Source of the DNA: Adineta steineri
Lineage: Eukaryota; Rotifera; Eurotatoria; Adinetida; Adinetidae
Direction: 5' to 3'
Length of the DNA: 64,000 nt
Assembly: GCA_905250115.1 (NCBI GenBank)
Contig: CAJNOI010000018.1
Coordinates: 186,001-250,000, forward strand
Part shown: positions 25,627-37,969 of the stretch, piece by piece
Layout of the letters: each line of letters starts with the position of its first letter
Position numbering within the stretch: the first letter of the stretch is position 1
The notes under the pieces: generated by a model
Database searches by the model: none
The model's input: only the letters and a program-made list of their open reading frames with translations
What the model was told of the DNA's origin: nothing
Translations under genes and position numbers: made by a program

Positions 25627-26351
25627 TTACTCAATGGAATGCATCCTAATTCGTTATAATATTTAATGACTATTGTAATAAATTATATTGAAAAAATAAA
25701 ATAAAATTTTAGATTAAATATACATGTCTTTTTTCCGTTTTTGTGGCATTATTGATATTATGAAAAGCTGCAAGAGATATTTCTTATCTTGATTTTTAAT
25801 AAGAAGCATATGAAAATATTGTTACATCTTTTACTAATTATTTGAATCTGAATACTGAACAGTAAGTTTGCTTTTTCGAGTTATATACAATTTATTGAAT
25901 CATATAAACGATGGAAATTTGATCAGATTCGTATTTTATTATTTTAGAAGAACAGAAAGAAACCGTGCTGTAAGACTTATTGGTCTTCTTTAAAATGACA
26001 TATAAATATCGTGTGTTTCGTATTATAAAATAGTAAAAAATCTTAAATATTAACATAGTAATGAACATGCTTTGATGAATTGTTTTGCTTCTTGATTTTG
26101 TCCTAAAACGTAGCTATATATTTTTAGTATCACGGTCAAAGTATCACATGATTCAAATGTATTTTAGGTTGAGTAATAACTTTAAAAAACATTGTCATTA
26201 GAATTACTCATTTTAAAGTTCTTTTTATCTTTCTCATGTTATCAAAGTCAACAATACGATTATTTTGCTTTATATAAAGAGACCTAAATCACACACTTGT
26301 TATCATTACTTCAGTAGCAGCAGTTACATCATTACAAAAACATTATCAAAA
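25627..26351. other. intergenic between tandem tetraspanins
   Basis: 725 bp, AT-rich. It contains the promoter of copy B; nothing else is seen. Confidence 0.5.
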
Positions 26352-27146
26352 ATGGTTCAACTTTCCTGTGGTGTTCAATGCACACGCACCTTATTATTTA
26401 TCATAAATATTATATTCCTTTTTATTGGTTTGTCTGTCATGGGTCTGGGAATATATGTTAAAGTCAATGGAAACTTTCGTGCTGTAGCAGAAATATACAG
26501 TATTTCAGAAGCACTAGGAGGTGAAGCCATGCAATGGGTTGCAACAGGCTTAATTATCGTCGGAATCTTTACAGCATTGTTAGCTGCTTTTGGTTGTTTA
26601 GGTATGTTGAAAAGAAAAAGAAAAACAATAAAGTATTTTTAAAAATTTTATTTAGGTGCTATTTTACGCAATCGATGTTTCCTTTATTTATACTGCCTGT
26701 TTCTTACGCTTATTATACTTTTCGAATTTGCTGCTGTAATATCAACATTGGTATTTCGTAATACTTTATATAGATCATATGATTCTGGTCTTATGGAAGT
26801 ATTTCAACATGGATATGGTCAAAATAACACTGAAGTAATAAAAATTATCGAAAATTTGGAACGGCAATTCAAATGCTGTGGTGTTGATGGTCCTGTTGAT
26901 TACACGAGATATGGTTATAAAATTCCTCAATCATGTTATCCATCTAAAACAATATCTGCTTTTCCTTACTCCGATGGATGTGCACCGGCTGTTGCCATTT
27001 GGATATGGAATCAATTACCTATCATCGCTGGTGTACTAGGAAGCATTTTATTCATCGAAATCTTCGGTGTAATTTCTTCTCTAGTACTTGGTGTAGCTAT
27101 ATCCCATTCATCACAAGCTGATTACTATCAAAAATTTATAAATTAA
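26352..27146 (+). CDS. tetraspanin (tandem copy B)
   Basis: Two exons (26352-26601, 26656-27146), 246 residues. Start MVQLSCGVQCTRTLLFI. Four membrane segments, and a large extracellular loop with FKCCGVDGPVDYTRYG, QSCY and DGCAPA, so the four-Cys type as in copy A. Exon 1 is exactly 250 nt and the intron splits the same Gly codon as in copy A, showing tandem duplication. Shared blocks include GGEA, FGCLGA and IEIFGVIS. Sequence divergence is substantial, so the duplication is not recent. The stop lies 84 bp from the stop of the convergent ITPK1 gene. Confidence 0.95.
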
Positions 27147-27230
27147 ACATTTTTCTGCTTTTTTTCTTTTCTTTTATCGAATATAAAACGATAAAAAAAC
27201 AAAAATATATATATATGTATTATCTTTATA

Positions 27231-28256
27231 TCAGGAAACTTGAAGTAAATGTTGACATAGATGAAATAATTGTGTACTGAAATCAGTAATACCTTCATAG
27301 CCTGGAAAATAATTAACATCAATAACAGCATAATCACCTGTATTTCGATCAATAAATATATCAATACCGACAAGATTTAATTCAAATAAATTTTGTACGG
27401 TTTTAATGATTGTATTAACAATTGTATGATCAAACATAATATCTATTGCTTGATTCGTTGATAAAAGTTCATGAGCAGCTTGAGAACTTGAAACTTCACT
27501 GGAATGAAATGATATTGTATCTCGAGATGGATGATCATGAAGATTACGTATAGAATTTCTTCGTACAATATGATAATTATCTCGACCGACTTAAATATAT
27601 AGAAAAATGAATCATTTATAATACGAAAAATTTAACTTACTAGCGAAAACTTTAAATAGAACGCCATCATGATCAATAAATTGTTGTAAAACACATGGTT
27701 TATCAATATCATTTAAATGTTCGACATCAAAAATAAGTTTCATATCATGTGATTTACCACCATGAGCTTGAATTGGTTTACACATAATCGGAAATGATAT
27801 TTGATTATTAATTAACATTTTTTCAATCATTGATTCATTATCATTTTTTGTAACATGAATAAAAGGTGGAACAATATAATGATTTTTACCTGAATCTAAT
27901 AATGAATATTGTTTATAACGATTTAATACTTTTGATATGGATTCAAATTCATCGAGGATTATTGTTGATGATTTTGATAATGAACGAATTTTTTCATTGA
28001 GTGAATCATGTTTTGTATCATCTTCGAGTTTATGAATTATTAATTGTGGAATACGAACATTTGATTGTTTGAAATAATCATGTGTTAGTTCAACTGTATC
28101 TATATGAGATTGTTTACATAGCAGTAAAAATTGATCAAAACGAAGTTTTGAAAGTTTTTTTCGTGAGAGAATATAACCAATCAACAACTGTTGTTGTTGT
28201 TGTCGTTGTGATTGTAATGATGATGGAGATAGAGTGCCACTTTGGCTGCGTTCCAT
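27231..28256 (-). CDS. ITPK1: inositol-tetrakisphosphate 1-kinase
   Basis: ATP-grasp kinase that phosphorylates inositol tri- and tetrakisphosphates on the route to InsP6. Two exons (27641-28256, 27231-27589), 324 residues. The start ATG at 28256 is followed by a Gln-rich leader, then the N-domain (GYILSRKKLSKLRFDQFLLL). The central domain has FPIMCKPIQAHGGKSHDMKL and CVLQQFIDHDGVLFKVFAIG, matching human VCKTRVAHG and VVQNFINH. The C-terminus has LVGIDIFIDRNTGDYAVIDV and NYFPGYEG, the Mg/ATP-binding Asp and Asn motif. Length fits the kinase core (vertebrate proteins have a longer tail). Confidence 0.95.
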
Positions 28257-28907
28257 GCCGAACGGAGAAGAAAAAAAACTAAGAAGAAATGTAGGCAATC
28301 TATGAAGAAGAGAACGAACGTGTGTGCATGTTATAAAAGAAATTTCCTTACTAATATTATCGCCATGCGAGACTGCGAGGAAAGAAGAAGAGGAGGACGA
28401 CGACGACGAAGAAAAATATATATCTCTGTAGGCAAACAGAACGATTATTTCGCAAAACTACTGAGAAACTTATCATTTCTTGATGTACATAATCAATAAA
28501 CCATAACCAATAATATGAAAATAGGAAACGGTTCGAGTATTACTTATATGAGAAAGTAATTAATCGAGCATAAAAAACAACTATCATACATATTTTGATT
28601 TGAAAGTAAATAACTACGGCTCTAAACTGTCTGTACATATTTTCGAATCATTATATGATAAGAAAATTATATAGGACAGATTATAACCAACCATTCATAG
28701 CTTATATCAGAGCGAGTTAACCTGGACACGTATTCTCTATTAGGGGAAAGGGGAGTTAATATCATTTATCTATACCAAATAGTATTAATTCCATTGTGAA
28801 ATACCTTCTAAAAAATCATTTCTTTGTAGTTATTTATATATTTATTGTGGCGAAAATATCGATGTAAAATAGTTACACTCATCTATATGACTACAATTAT
28901 ATATTCA

Positions 28908-28944
28908 TGAACTGACATTTTACAAACTATAAAATGTCAGTTCA
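28908..28944. repeat. perfect 15-bp hairpin
   Basis: TGAACTGACATTTTA (28908-28922), 7-nt loop, TAAAATGTCAGTTCA (28930-28944), with no mismatch. It lies in intergenic DNA about 650 bp upstream of ITPK1. It could be a decayed element, a regulatory palindrome or a short hairpin RNA. Confidence 0.9.
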
Positions 28945-30053
28945 AATAAAGGTTGCAAATTATATGCAAATAAATACATCGATATCTTTCCCTCGTATGA
29001 TTAACCTTGATATTCATATTGTTTATGTATAATATATTAATATTAGTTAATGTAGAACCTTCATTATCGATAAAACAATAATTATGTATTAGTTATTTTT
29101 ACTGTTTTATTTGTAAGCTCTTCGAAAAATTTATTTGATATTAGACGCAAAAGATGATTAATTGAATGACAGTTATAGCTGAGATTTCGCAGAAATATTC
29201 AATCACTTTTACAGATGAAAATCTTTTAAGAACATGAAATTTACGAAAAATTCCTGTTAAAATCCTCCAACCGGTCAAAATAGCTTATTTTACTCTCAAA
29301 GAGCATGTCAGAATGCAATGCAGTTTAGAGTCATTTTTATTTTTGTTATTTTTTAAGTAGAAAAAAAAGGATGACAAGATGAAGATCTCGTAAAACACTT
29401 AAAAACGTTTTTTAATATATATGAAACGAATCTAGACAGAAATTTCGGATACCGTATTGAAAAAAGCCTGTTTCTTAACAAGTAGAGGATAAAACTTATC
29501 AAAAGTTTTGTCCAATAATACGATACCGATTTGAAGACGAGCTATCTTCCCATGTATTTCAATCAAATTTTGACTAAAATTAACTTTTTTGAGAAATGGG
29601 AAGGCTTTAAGTATTAGGCTTGCTGATATTTGAAACTATCACATTTGTATTAACCTAATGTTTTGTAAGATAATATAGATTTTATTACAATCAATATACC
29701 CGCTTTGATGGGAATAATGACGTTTTTAATTAAAAACTTAAAAATACTTTGAAGGACAAGTATAGTTAATTCCAACAGGTATCTTTTGATCTTACTTTCA
29801 CAATATTTGCCTGAATTTCGATCATCTATTTATCAAACTCTATATATTTTTTATATGAAATATTTCACACGATATTTAAAAGGTTTTTATTTCTTTATAT
29901 ATAATGTTTGAAATGGAATACTTCATAGCATTTCAGATCAACTTTACATTTTATTATTTCCTTCTTTACGATCAAGTATTTCAATACAAAACTCATCGTG
30001 TTCGACTAGATCTTTTATTGATACAGCAAATGAAATCTATATTATATCTATAA

Positions 30054-30138
30054 ATAGAGGTGAAAGCCGTGCGGCTGAGCAACCTTGAAATATCGAATCT
30101 ACGCCATCGCCGAATACTCTACCGGCTTACACCTCTAT
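30054..30138. repeat. 85-bp fold-back element
   Basis: Outer arms ATAGAGGTG / CACCTCTAT (9 bp), one A-A mismatch, then AAGCCG / CGGCTT (6 bp). AGCCG (30065-30069) can instead pair with the adjacent CGGCT (30072-30076), so two structures compete. The interior is richer in G+C than the flanks. It is either a tiny MITE or a structured RNA. Confidence 0.6.
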
Positions 30139-30307
30139 CTATGAATAATATTACATTCTAATCTTTCTTTATAATATTCATATTTCACATTCGTAAGAAT
30201 ATAATAGTCGATATATTCCATCATATGAGACATCACATCCTTCTTTTATCTTAGATTTCAGCCATGTGTATTTAAGTAAAACAAAATATTTATTTTAATT
30301 ATTAATT

Positions 30308-31215
30308 TAATAGTTTATTTTTTTCATCAATCTTATGATTAGTTTACAAAGAATGACATCACTATATGAACGGGTTTATACAATTAGTAAAATAATACGG
30401 TTTCATTAGAATTGTAACGAGTATGTTTTCAGTTCTGCATATATTCTCTAATGAAGATTAGGAACTGGTGCACGAAATGGAAACATCATAAATGGTCTCA
30501 TACGAAAATAATAGGGTGATGTTGATGGACTCAATTGATCTCCATTTGATGTTGTTGTTGAAACTGTTGTTGATGATGAAACCTGTAAACATCAATTAAT
30601 CATTTATTAAATTATATGTATGTGAAAGTTTACCGTATTCACATCATCGATTGGATTTCCATTTGCTTGATGTTGAAAATTAAGAATTAAAGATAAGATA
30701 AAAATAGTGGCGATTATATAAAACTGATAACGACGCATTTTCAGTGTTTTAAATTTGATTGTGTTCTGTCTACAACAATATAAAATGACTGTTTTTTATA
30801 TGTGAGATCATCTTCTTCGGTGCATATCACTTCTTTTCTCTTCTTCTCATACTTTTTTTTTCAACATAAAAAAAGATGCTTGTAAAGATAATTATTTTCC
30901 ACTTTTTTCCTTCTGGCTAAACTCATCTTCCTTGTTTTTACTGTTTTAACTAGTAAAATGAGAAAAGGAAAAAAACAACTTCATTTTTTTCTATTATAAG
31001 CTTATCTGCAATGATAATCATGAAATAATAAGTTAGTCTTTGACTTGAGAAAAGTGCATTTAATTATGTTGTTTTTTTATTTTTATCATATGTTGAATGA
31101 AAATTGATATGAATATACTGAGAAGAGTTAAGAATGTTGTTTTGTTCAATAAATTTAGGAGAGTCCCTTATTTTGATAATTAATTTGTATTAATAAAATT
31201 GAAATGAAATCATGC
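30308..31215. repeat. tandem duplication unit A
   Basis: About 0.9 kb, carrying a small secreted-peptide gene plus its upstream and downstream flanks. It matches unit B at about 32370-33285. The best-conserved parts are exon 1 and roughly the first 120 bp upstream of the ATG (shared CTGTCTACAACAATATAAAA). Edges are approximate. Confidence 0.75.
30448..30738 (-). CDS. small secreted peptide precursor, copy A
   Basis: Two exons (30634-30738, 30448-30582), 79 residues. Exon 1 (105 nt, 35 codons) is a signal peptide, MRRYQFYIIATIFILSLILN, then FQHQANGNPIDDVNT. Exon 2 (135 nt with stop) gives a Ser/Thr stretch (VSSSTTVSTTTSNG) and a Pro/Phe/Met-rich end (MRPFMMFPFRAPVPNLH). There is no Cys in the mature part. 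Copy B at 32511-32807 has identical exon lengths; the signal exon differs by one residue, whereas the mature exon is strongly diverged. I do not recognise the family. A secreted bioactive, antimicrobial or neuro-type peptide is possible (inference). Confidence 0.65.
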
Positions 31216-32369
31216 TATAAATTCATAGTTTTTTATTTAAGAAAAAAGCATTGTTGAAAATTCAACAAAATTTATCAGTTTCAATTACATTAAAACAGCA
31301 AGTCATATGTTAGATACGTCATAGTATTCGAAAAAAAACAATGCAGGTTCCTTCAGTATTTATAATGAAATATATGTGACTAAAGTTTTCTTACAACAGA
31401 AAGTATAATATTTTATTTGAAATGCAAAGGTATTTCGACTAAGAGTGACAGCTTACAAGAATAATATGAATCTTCATAAAATTGAAAGATAATTTCAAGT
31501 GTCAAAGAAGAATCTTGAAAAAATTAATAGAAAAATGTTGAAAACTAGACGATGAGACGCTATTTGTATCATTATAATATATAATGAAGTGTCTATTGAT
31601 ATTGCTCGGTGTCTCGGAATGATAGAAGGACAAGTAAATATATCAATGTGACATTTACAATCGTGCTGCATCTCACTTGAACATGTCTCATTCAATCTGT
31701 TGAATATTTTATCTTCTCATTATTTCAAAAAGAAAATTAACTTTTGAAATAATTCAACCAAATAAATCTATGTATTCATCCGAAATATGACATAGTCGCT
31801 TTCGAAACACCTAACTCTATATTGATGAATTATTTCAAAAACTTTTTCTAGTTTTACTAACAAAACAACATAAGATCAATCATAAATTACTATTAACTAT
31901 AGATTGCTTATCTGTATCAGTCGTGTTAAACAGCTATGACGAGCCATATATCTTTTCATACTTTCAGCGCATTGTGTACTAAAATTCAAGGTGTAAGTGG
32001 TAGAGATGATGCATCTGCTTTTTAATTCCGCATTTATTATCATTCTTCCTCTATTGTCTGTTTACAAACATCAGATCTCATTTGAGATATTAACTATTAA
32101 TACAACTATATCCTTGCAAGATTTCTTTATTTATATATGCAGTTATCTAGACTTAAATTCATCAATTAATCTCTTAAATGATGATATAAGTGTATACAAA
32201 TGAGGTATAAAAATCCCTCGATCAATACACAATGCTACAAAAGAATCATTCTTACCGATGTCTGTTTTGTTCTGCATATGTTCAAGGTTTTTCATGTATG
32301 TTACTTTCATATTAAATTAAAAAGTGTTTAAACGTTTTCTTTAAAATTAAACATGTATATCAATTGATT

Positions 32370-33285
32370 CAATAGTTTATTTTTTTTCATTATTCTTAAA
32401 ATGAGTTTACTAACTATGACATTACAATCAAATTTCAATAGAAATTTAATAAAAAGAAAAGAATTTATATCAAAAGTTATATGATATCTTGTAATTTCTA
32501 CATATGTTGTTTAACGTAAATCAGGAAATGGTGCTGGTGGAAATGGTAACATGAAAGGTCTCATGTACGAATAACGAGATAATCCTGAAGGATCTGGTTT
32601 GTTTTCATTAAGTTTCGTTGTTGAAACTGTTGTTGATGATGAAACCTGTAAACATTAATTAATCATTTACTAAACTATATATACGTATATATAAGAGTTT
32701 ACCGTATTAACATCATCGATTGGATTTCCATTTGCTTGATGTTGAAAACTAAGAATTAAAGATAAGATAAAAATAGTGGCGATTATATAAAACTGATAAC
32801 GACGCATTTTCAGTGTTTTGAATTTGATTGTGTTCTGTCTACAACAATATAAAATGACTGTTTTTTATATGTGAGATTATCTTCTTCGGTGCATGTCACT
32901 TTGTTTCTCTCTTTCTCTTACTCTTTTTTCTATCAACATTAAAAAGATCCTAGTGAAAATAATTATTTTCCACTTTTTCCCTCTCGCTAAACTCATCACC
33001 CTTCTTGGTTTTATATCCTAACGAGTCAAATTAGAAAAGGAAAAAAACAACTTCATTTTTTTCTATTATTTTTTTTCCTATTTTAAGCTTATCAGCAATG
33101 ATAATCATGAAATAATAAGTTAATCTTTGACTTGAGCAAAATTCATTTAATTATGTTGAATAAATGTACTAAGAAGAGTTAAGAACATTTTTTTTGTTAG
33201 ATAAATTTACGAAAGTCCCTTATATTTTGATAATTAGTTTTTATTAATAAATGTGAAATGTAATGATGCTATATTTAATAACAAT
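32370..33285. repeat. tandem duplication unit B
   Basis: Second copy of the unit described at 30308-31215, about 2.07 kb further on in the same orientation. The upstream region keeps long identical blocks such as CAACTTCATTTTTTTCTATT and GATAATCATGAAATAATAAG. Confidence 0.75.
32511..32807 (-). CDS. small secreted peptide precursor, copy B
   Basis: Two exons (32703-32807, 32511-32645), 79 residues, the same architecture as copy A. The signal exon is MRRYQFYIIATIFILSLILS followed by FQHQANGNPIDDVNT, with one substitution relative to A. Exon 2 starts identically (VSSSTTVSTT), then diverges: KLNENKPDPSGLSRYS, ending YMRPFMLPFPPAPFPDLR. The shared C-terminal pattern MRPFM..PF..AP.P is the likely functional part. 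Both reading frames are intact despite divergence, which supports real coding. The family is unknown. Confidence 0.65.
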
Positions 33286-33868
33286 TTATCATATTACGCT
33301 GAATCTCTTTTATAACTATTTTGAATCTGTATAAACAAAAGAGAAACTACAAGAATAAGAAAAATACCATAAACTATCGTACAACTACAAAGGTTTCATA
33401 ATTACGTAACAGGAAGGAATAGTTAACAAAACTGTTCGATTCTTATGAATCATTGTTTTCTCGCCAAGTGTATCAGCACACTTGAACTTATGTAAAATCT
33501 TTCTATAATCGAACTTTCATTTAAATTCACATGAAAACAACAGATTGTACATATAATCAATTTATTTCACACCAGGATGCTAAAGAGAAAGGTTCAATTC
33601 ATATAAAACTCACATTATTAACTCCGTATATTTTAAATAAATCTATAATTAACTATTATATTCAAAGAACATCCTACTAGAATATGCAATCAAGCATAAA
33701 AAGATGATATTGAATATTATTAAAAGATTTTTCGTTTACAAGAATAACGATTAAAGATTTTGCACATCAAATATTCTATAAGAGGCCTTTTTCAATTCGA
33801 TTCACAGAAAGTTTTGATAAACAAAAAAGAGAATAAAATAAATTAGTATATATTTATTTAAAGAAAAA

Positions 33869-34012
33869 ATGACAATTAGTATTAAACAAATATTTCATCG
33901 AATAATAACGTATGAACAAAATCATATTTCTGAATCATGCCGTTTATTTGAAGGATATCTTATTAATTTATCACTCATTATTATTGCCTTGACAATTCTA
34001 TTAATGATTTAA
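33869..34012 (+). CDS. possible 47-residue tail-anchored microprotein
   Basis: A single ORF begins MTISIKQIFHRIITYEQNHI and ends in a hydrophobic segment (GYLINLSLIIIALTILLMI) at the C-terminus, like a tail anchor. No homolog is recognised and there is no second copy, so chance is a real possibility. It lies alone in the long intergenic region. Confidence 0.2.
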   Translation: MTISIKQIFHRIITYEQNHISESCRLFEGYLINLSLIIIALTILLMI

Positions 34013-37000
34013 TTGACATCAATTTTTTGTGCTGTAGGATAAAGTAAACATTGAAAGTAATTTGATATTGATGTCTGCGTTAAAACAAAAGTCTAGTTTC
34101 GAATAAAACAAATATTATCGATCATCTATACTCTTTAATTTTGTATTCCTTCACAGTTCAAAGCCTTTAATATGCATTTTTTAGCAAGTAGTAATATAGA
34201 AACATCAGCATGACTCGACGAGCTATAAGTATACTTCTCATATTGATACTAAATAATAATTCAACTAATACTCTATTATTAAGTATTCTCTCACTTAACA
34301 ATTCTCAAGGGTAAACGCATATAGAAATTCAATTGGAAAGCGATAGTTTGTATACTTACATTACTTTTAATAAATGAAATTATTATGGACTCCTAAATAC
34401 GTTTAGCTTTTTGATCATTGACATATAAAGTGATGATATGTTTATGTTCATCTAGGATAATGATTGATTTGGAAGAGCATCTGCTTGATAAAAATATATG
34501 AATGTATCAATTCCATTGTAAGTACAAAAAAAGGAATGTTTTTTTTTAAATAGAAAAACTTAAAGTCTATTAATTGATAAACTATAAATTCAAGCATAAA
34601 TAATTTTAACGTATAATTTTTAATGATAACTCACTTAAATCATATTTAAAATATAAAAATCAGTGAGTTGTCTTGTCGTAATCATTATTTCTTGTTCATT
34701 GAACGATAAATTTATGCTATTCACACGACATAATGTCGTATTTGATCGATATCTAAGTAAAAGAAAATAAGCATATATTAGTCGTTTCGTTTTTTTCTCT
34801 CTCTCTCTCTCACTCTTTCTTTCGACGTTTTTCTAATTAAATTTCGAAGGATATTTTAGAAGCACTTATAAACGTAATTGTTCATGTGTTGAAGGTTGCA
34901 TCATTCGAACACAATATACATGAATACATGTAAAATCGAATCATGGTTATAATCGATCATCACTGTCTTATACATGTATAAAATACGATGAATACAAGCT
35001 GAGACATAGGTATGACGATGGTCATCACCTTCTTCAATAGAAATAAATTGACTTGTGAACACATATATACTTGAATCATAGTTAGTTTATTGACATTGAA
35101 GAAAATAAATGTAGCATATCACACTATTGTATTTTATATTCGTAAATGGACTCCTAATTGATCTCACTAGTTGTTTTGCTTGTAAACAGATCAGTCATTA
35201 AATGTGTTAGTATCTCTCTTTTTTTTCTTCTCTCTGTCTCTCTTATTACTTTGTCAAGGTGAACGTCTTGATTCCATAGTATCTTTTATCCCCTAATTGA
35301 TGTTTATATATGTGAACATATATATCTACACCGATACTTCTGAGTAATATAAGAAGTGACGATAGTCCGATAGTAAGTTTTTTTTTCTTTTTCATGGATC
35401 GCCTAGTAGATAAATGATGTAATCATATGAGAGAATAACCTTGTAAATAGTTGATGCTGAGCAGAGAGAGAGAAGAAGGAAAGAGAGAACATATAAGAGT
35501 GATCAAAATTCTCCTGAGATATCATCCTATAGTATATCCATTTACTCAAATGGTCGTCTCTTTCTCATCTTTGACTTCTTATGTTTCCGATTTACTTGAC
35601 ATTTTATCTCTCACTTCTATTTGACTGTACAACACTAGCAAACGTTAGTTGAGCGTGGGATCACGTCAATTCATCGGCTCAGACCTACTTAAGGTCTTAA
35701 TGTTGTAACGTTGCTGTTGTTGTTGTGATTTTTTTTTGTTACTGAAGAGAAACGAGAACATCGTCTTCACTATTATTCATGATCCTTGTACACGTCTATA
35801 AAGATCACTGTCTCATTTTGTTTCTTAATTGTTTCTCTTCTCTGTCTCTCTCACTCTTTCAATCGTCGTCATTGATTCAATCAGATCCAACAAAATGCAC
35901 GAAAAAAGAAAATCACAAGTATGTTACTTGTATCAACATAATAAAAACAGAAGTTGAGAATAATAGAATCATACAAGTTTATAGTCTCTTTCCCATACAT
36001 TTCTTTTCTTCATTTTTTTTTGCATGTTTATATAGACTATCGATCTTTTCATCATTCAATCACTACTATACATCGTAGTATGTCTTTTTAGTCCCGTAGT
36101 ACTTATTCCTATTTTCTTTCATTCTTTATCGTTCGACACTATATATATATATACATACATACATACAGTGAGATATATATAGTTGATATGTACTGCGCAC
36201 GACTCGAACCTATATACTATAATATATAATATATCCGATTTTTGATCTCACACCCGTGCGTATCGAATACGCTCTATAAGTTTAATGATGTAAAAAGAAA
36301 TGATGATTATGATGATAATCACATTTTTATAAACGAAAGATTGTCATGTCTTGCGTCCCTCACCTGGCTTTTATCACTTTTTTAAATATTTTCTTTCGAA
36401 CGTGTGTCATATCTAATAATCAATAATAGGAATAACATTTCAAATATATAGACGATATTTAAAAAGATGCACATTTTCTTTTTTTTTTGTCTACTTTCTT
36501 TTCTTCTCCTTCTTCTTCTTCTTCTTCTTTTTTTCATTCTATCGTTTGATCGTAGATCTTTCTTTTTTACGGCTAATAGAAATTGTGCATACGTATGTCG
36601 CACCAAACCTGTCATACTGCTCTCAAATAAATGTGTATTATGTTATCTCGAATATTCATTCGAGTAATTCTAAACGATGTATACACATATGAACACGATT
36701 TGTGACAGTTTCGCTTCGTATACTTGAAAAAAGAAATAATAGAGAAGAGACAACTTGCTTGTCGTGACGCAATATTCTATTCTTTTTTTCTTCTCCTCTT
36801 ACTGTTAAAATGTATAAGAGGGTGAGTATCTTTAATTTATTTTTTAATCGTAATGTATGTATGTATATATGGAAATGATGAGTGATAATTTGTATATATA
36901 TATATATACGCTTTTTATTGCCTTTTAGGTCAAACTGTTGAAAAAACAAATTGATAGTGCCATATATAAATATAGTTAAATAGCTTGAGGCGTTTCCATT

Positions 37001-37791
37001 TTGTTGACCATCATCTCAATTATCCTGTCTTATCATGTCTTCTCTCTTTTGTTGAATAGTTCCGCTTTATACACTTGTTTGACCATGACCTTAATTCAAC
37101 TGGCTACCACCATATGGATGACCAGCGGCGAAAGAATCGATTACACATCCCGCCGTCTGTAGTAGCCTTTCATCGTCGACATTGATTATAATCTAAAAAA
37201 AGAAAAGCCAGTAATGCTTAATCTGTTCATCATCGACGAACAATGCTATTATTGGCATTTCCAGTTGTAGAAGTTAATAACTAGATGAATTCTCTATAGA
37301 ACATTCGTTTTATTCATCTACATTTTGTATTCATCAAATCGACACAAGCACGCATACATATATAAATATATATGTATACATACATGCACGCAAGCAATAA
37401 TACTAGGTAATAATCGGTGTCTTCTATTACGAATTTTTTTTTTCTTCTTTCATCTTATTTCAATATTGATTTACCCCTTGATTATTCAATACACATCTCC
37501 TCTTCTTTTATTTCTACATATTATTTTTATATATAAATCAAATTGTTGTATTGCAAGATCAACAATATGTAGACTCTTCACTATTCAATTGATTTCTGTA
37601 CCCGTCAGTGTATTTATTTCTTCATCATTAGTTTCCAGTCATTCTTGATACATACATACGTATATATACGTAGACAAATATTGCTTATATAAAAACAAAA
37701 GAAAAGGGTGGAGAGACAGTATGTTGTTGTTAGCATTATGATATGATGTTTGATAGAAATGTCAAATATGCGACATCATTCTAATGAGAAA

Positions 37792-37808
37792 GTCTCACAA
37801 TGTGAGAC
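37792..37808. promoter_or_regulatory. 17-bp palindrome upstream of LRR gene
   Basis: GTCTCACA-A-TGTGAGAC is a perfect inverted repeat with a 1-nt centre, about 160 bp upstream of the LRR-protein ATG. It fits a dimeric factor site, but the function is not shown. Confidence 0.35.
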
Positions 37809-37969
37809 ATTATAACAGAAAAGTTAATCGATTCTCGTTCATTTTTCATTTTTATTGTTATGTCTTTCCTAGTTCTATCAAACGAGAATATTGATTGTGT
37901 TTTAATACACCTGTAATTCTTTCATTGATAACAGAAAGAGAATAACGACTTGTTATATTATTCTAGATC

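Larger units (their letters stand above)
28257..30447. other. intergenic with two fold-back structures
   Basis: 2.2 kb between ITPK1 and the first small secreted-peptide gene. Apart from the hairpins listed separately I see no gene. Confidence 0.5.
33286..37969. other. long intergenic region
   Basis: 4.7 kb, AT-rich, with CT-rich and CTT tracts (around 36490-36530). No multi-exon gene is visible. Two very short ORFs are noted separately. A palindrome lies near the LRR gene. Confidence 0.5.

Noticed and set aside
30065..30120. Possible self-cleaving ribozyme: CGGCT-GAGCAAC ... GCCGAAT recalls parts of delta-like ribozyme cores.
   Set aside because: There is no room between the two strands of the would-be first stem for the other required helices, so the nested pseudoknot cannot form.
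36180..36220. CGACTCGAACC on the plus strand suggested a tRNA T-loop on the minus strand.
   Set aside because: No T-stem or acceptor-stem pairing and no anticodon arm could be found around it.
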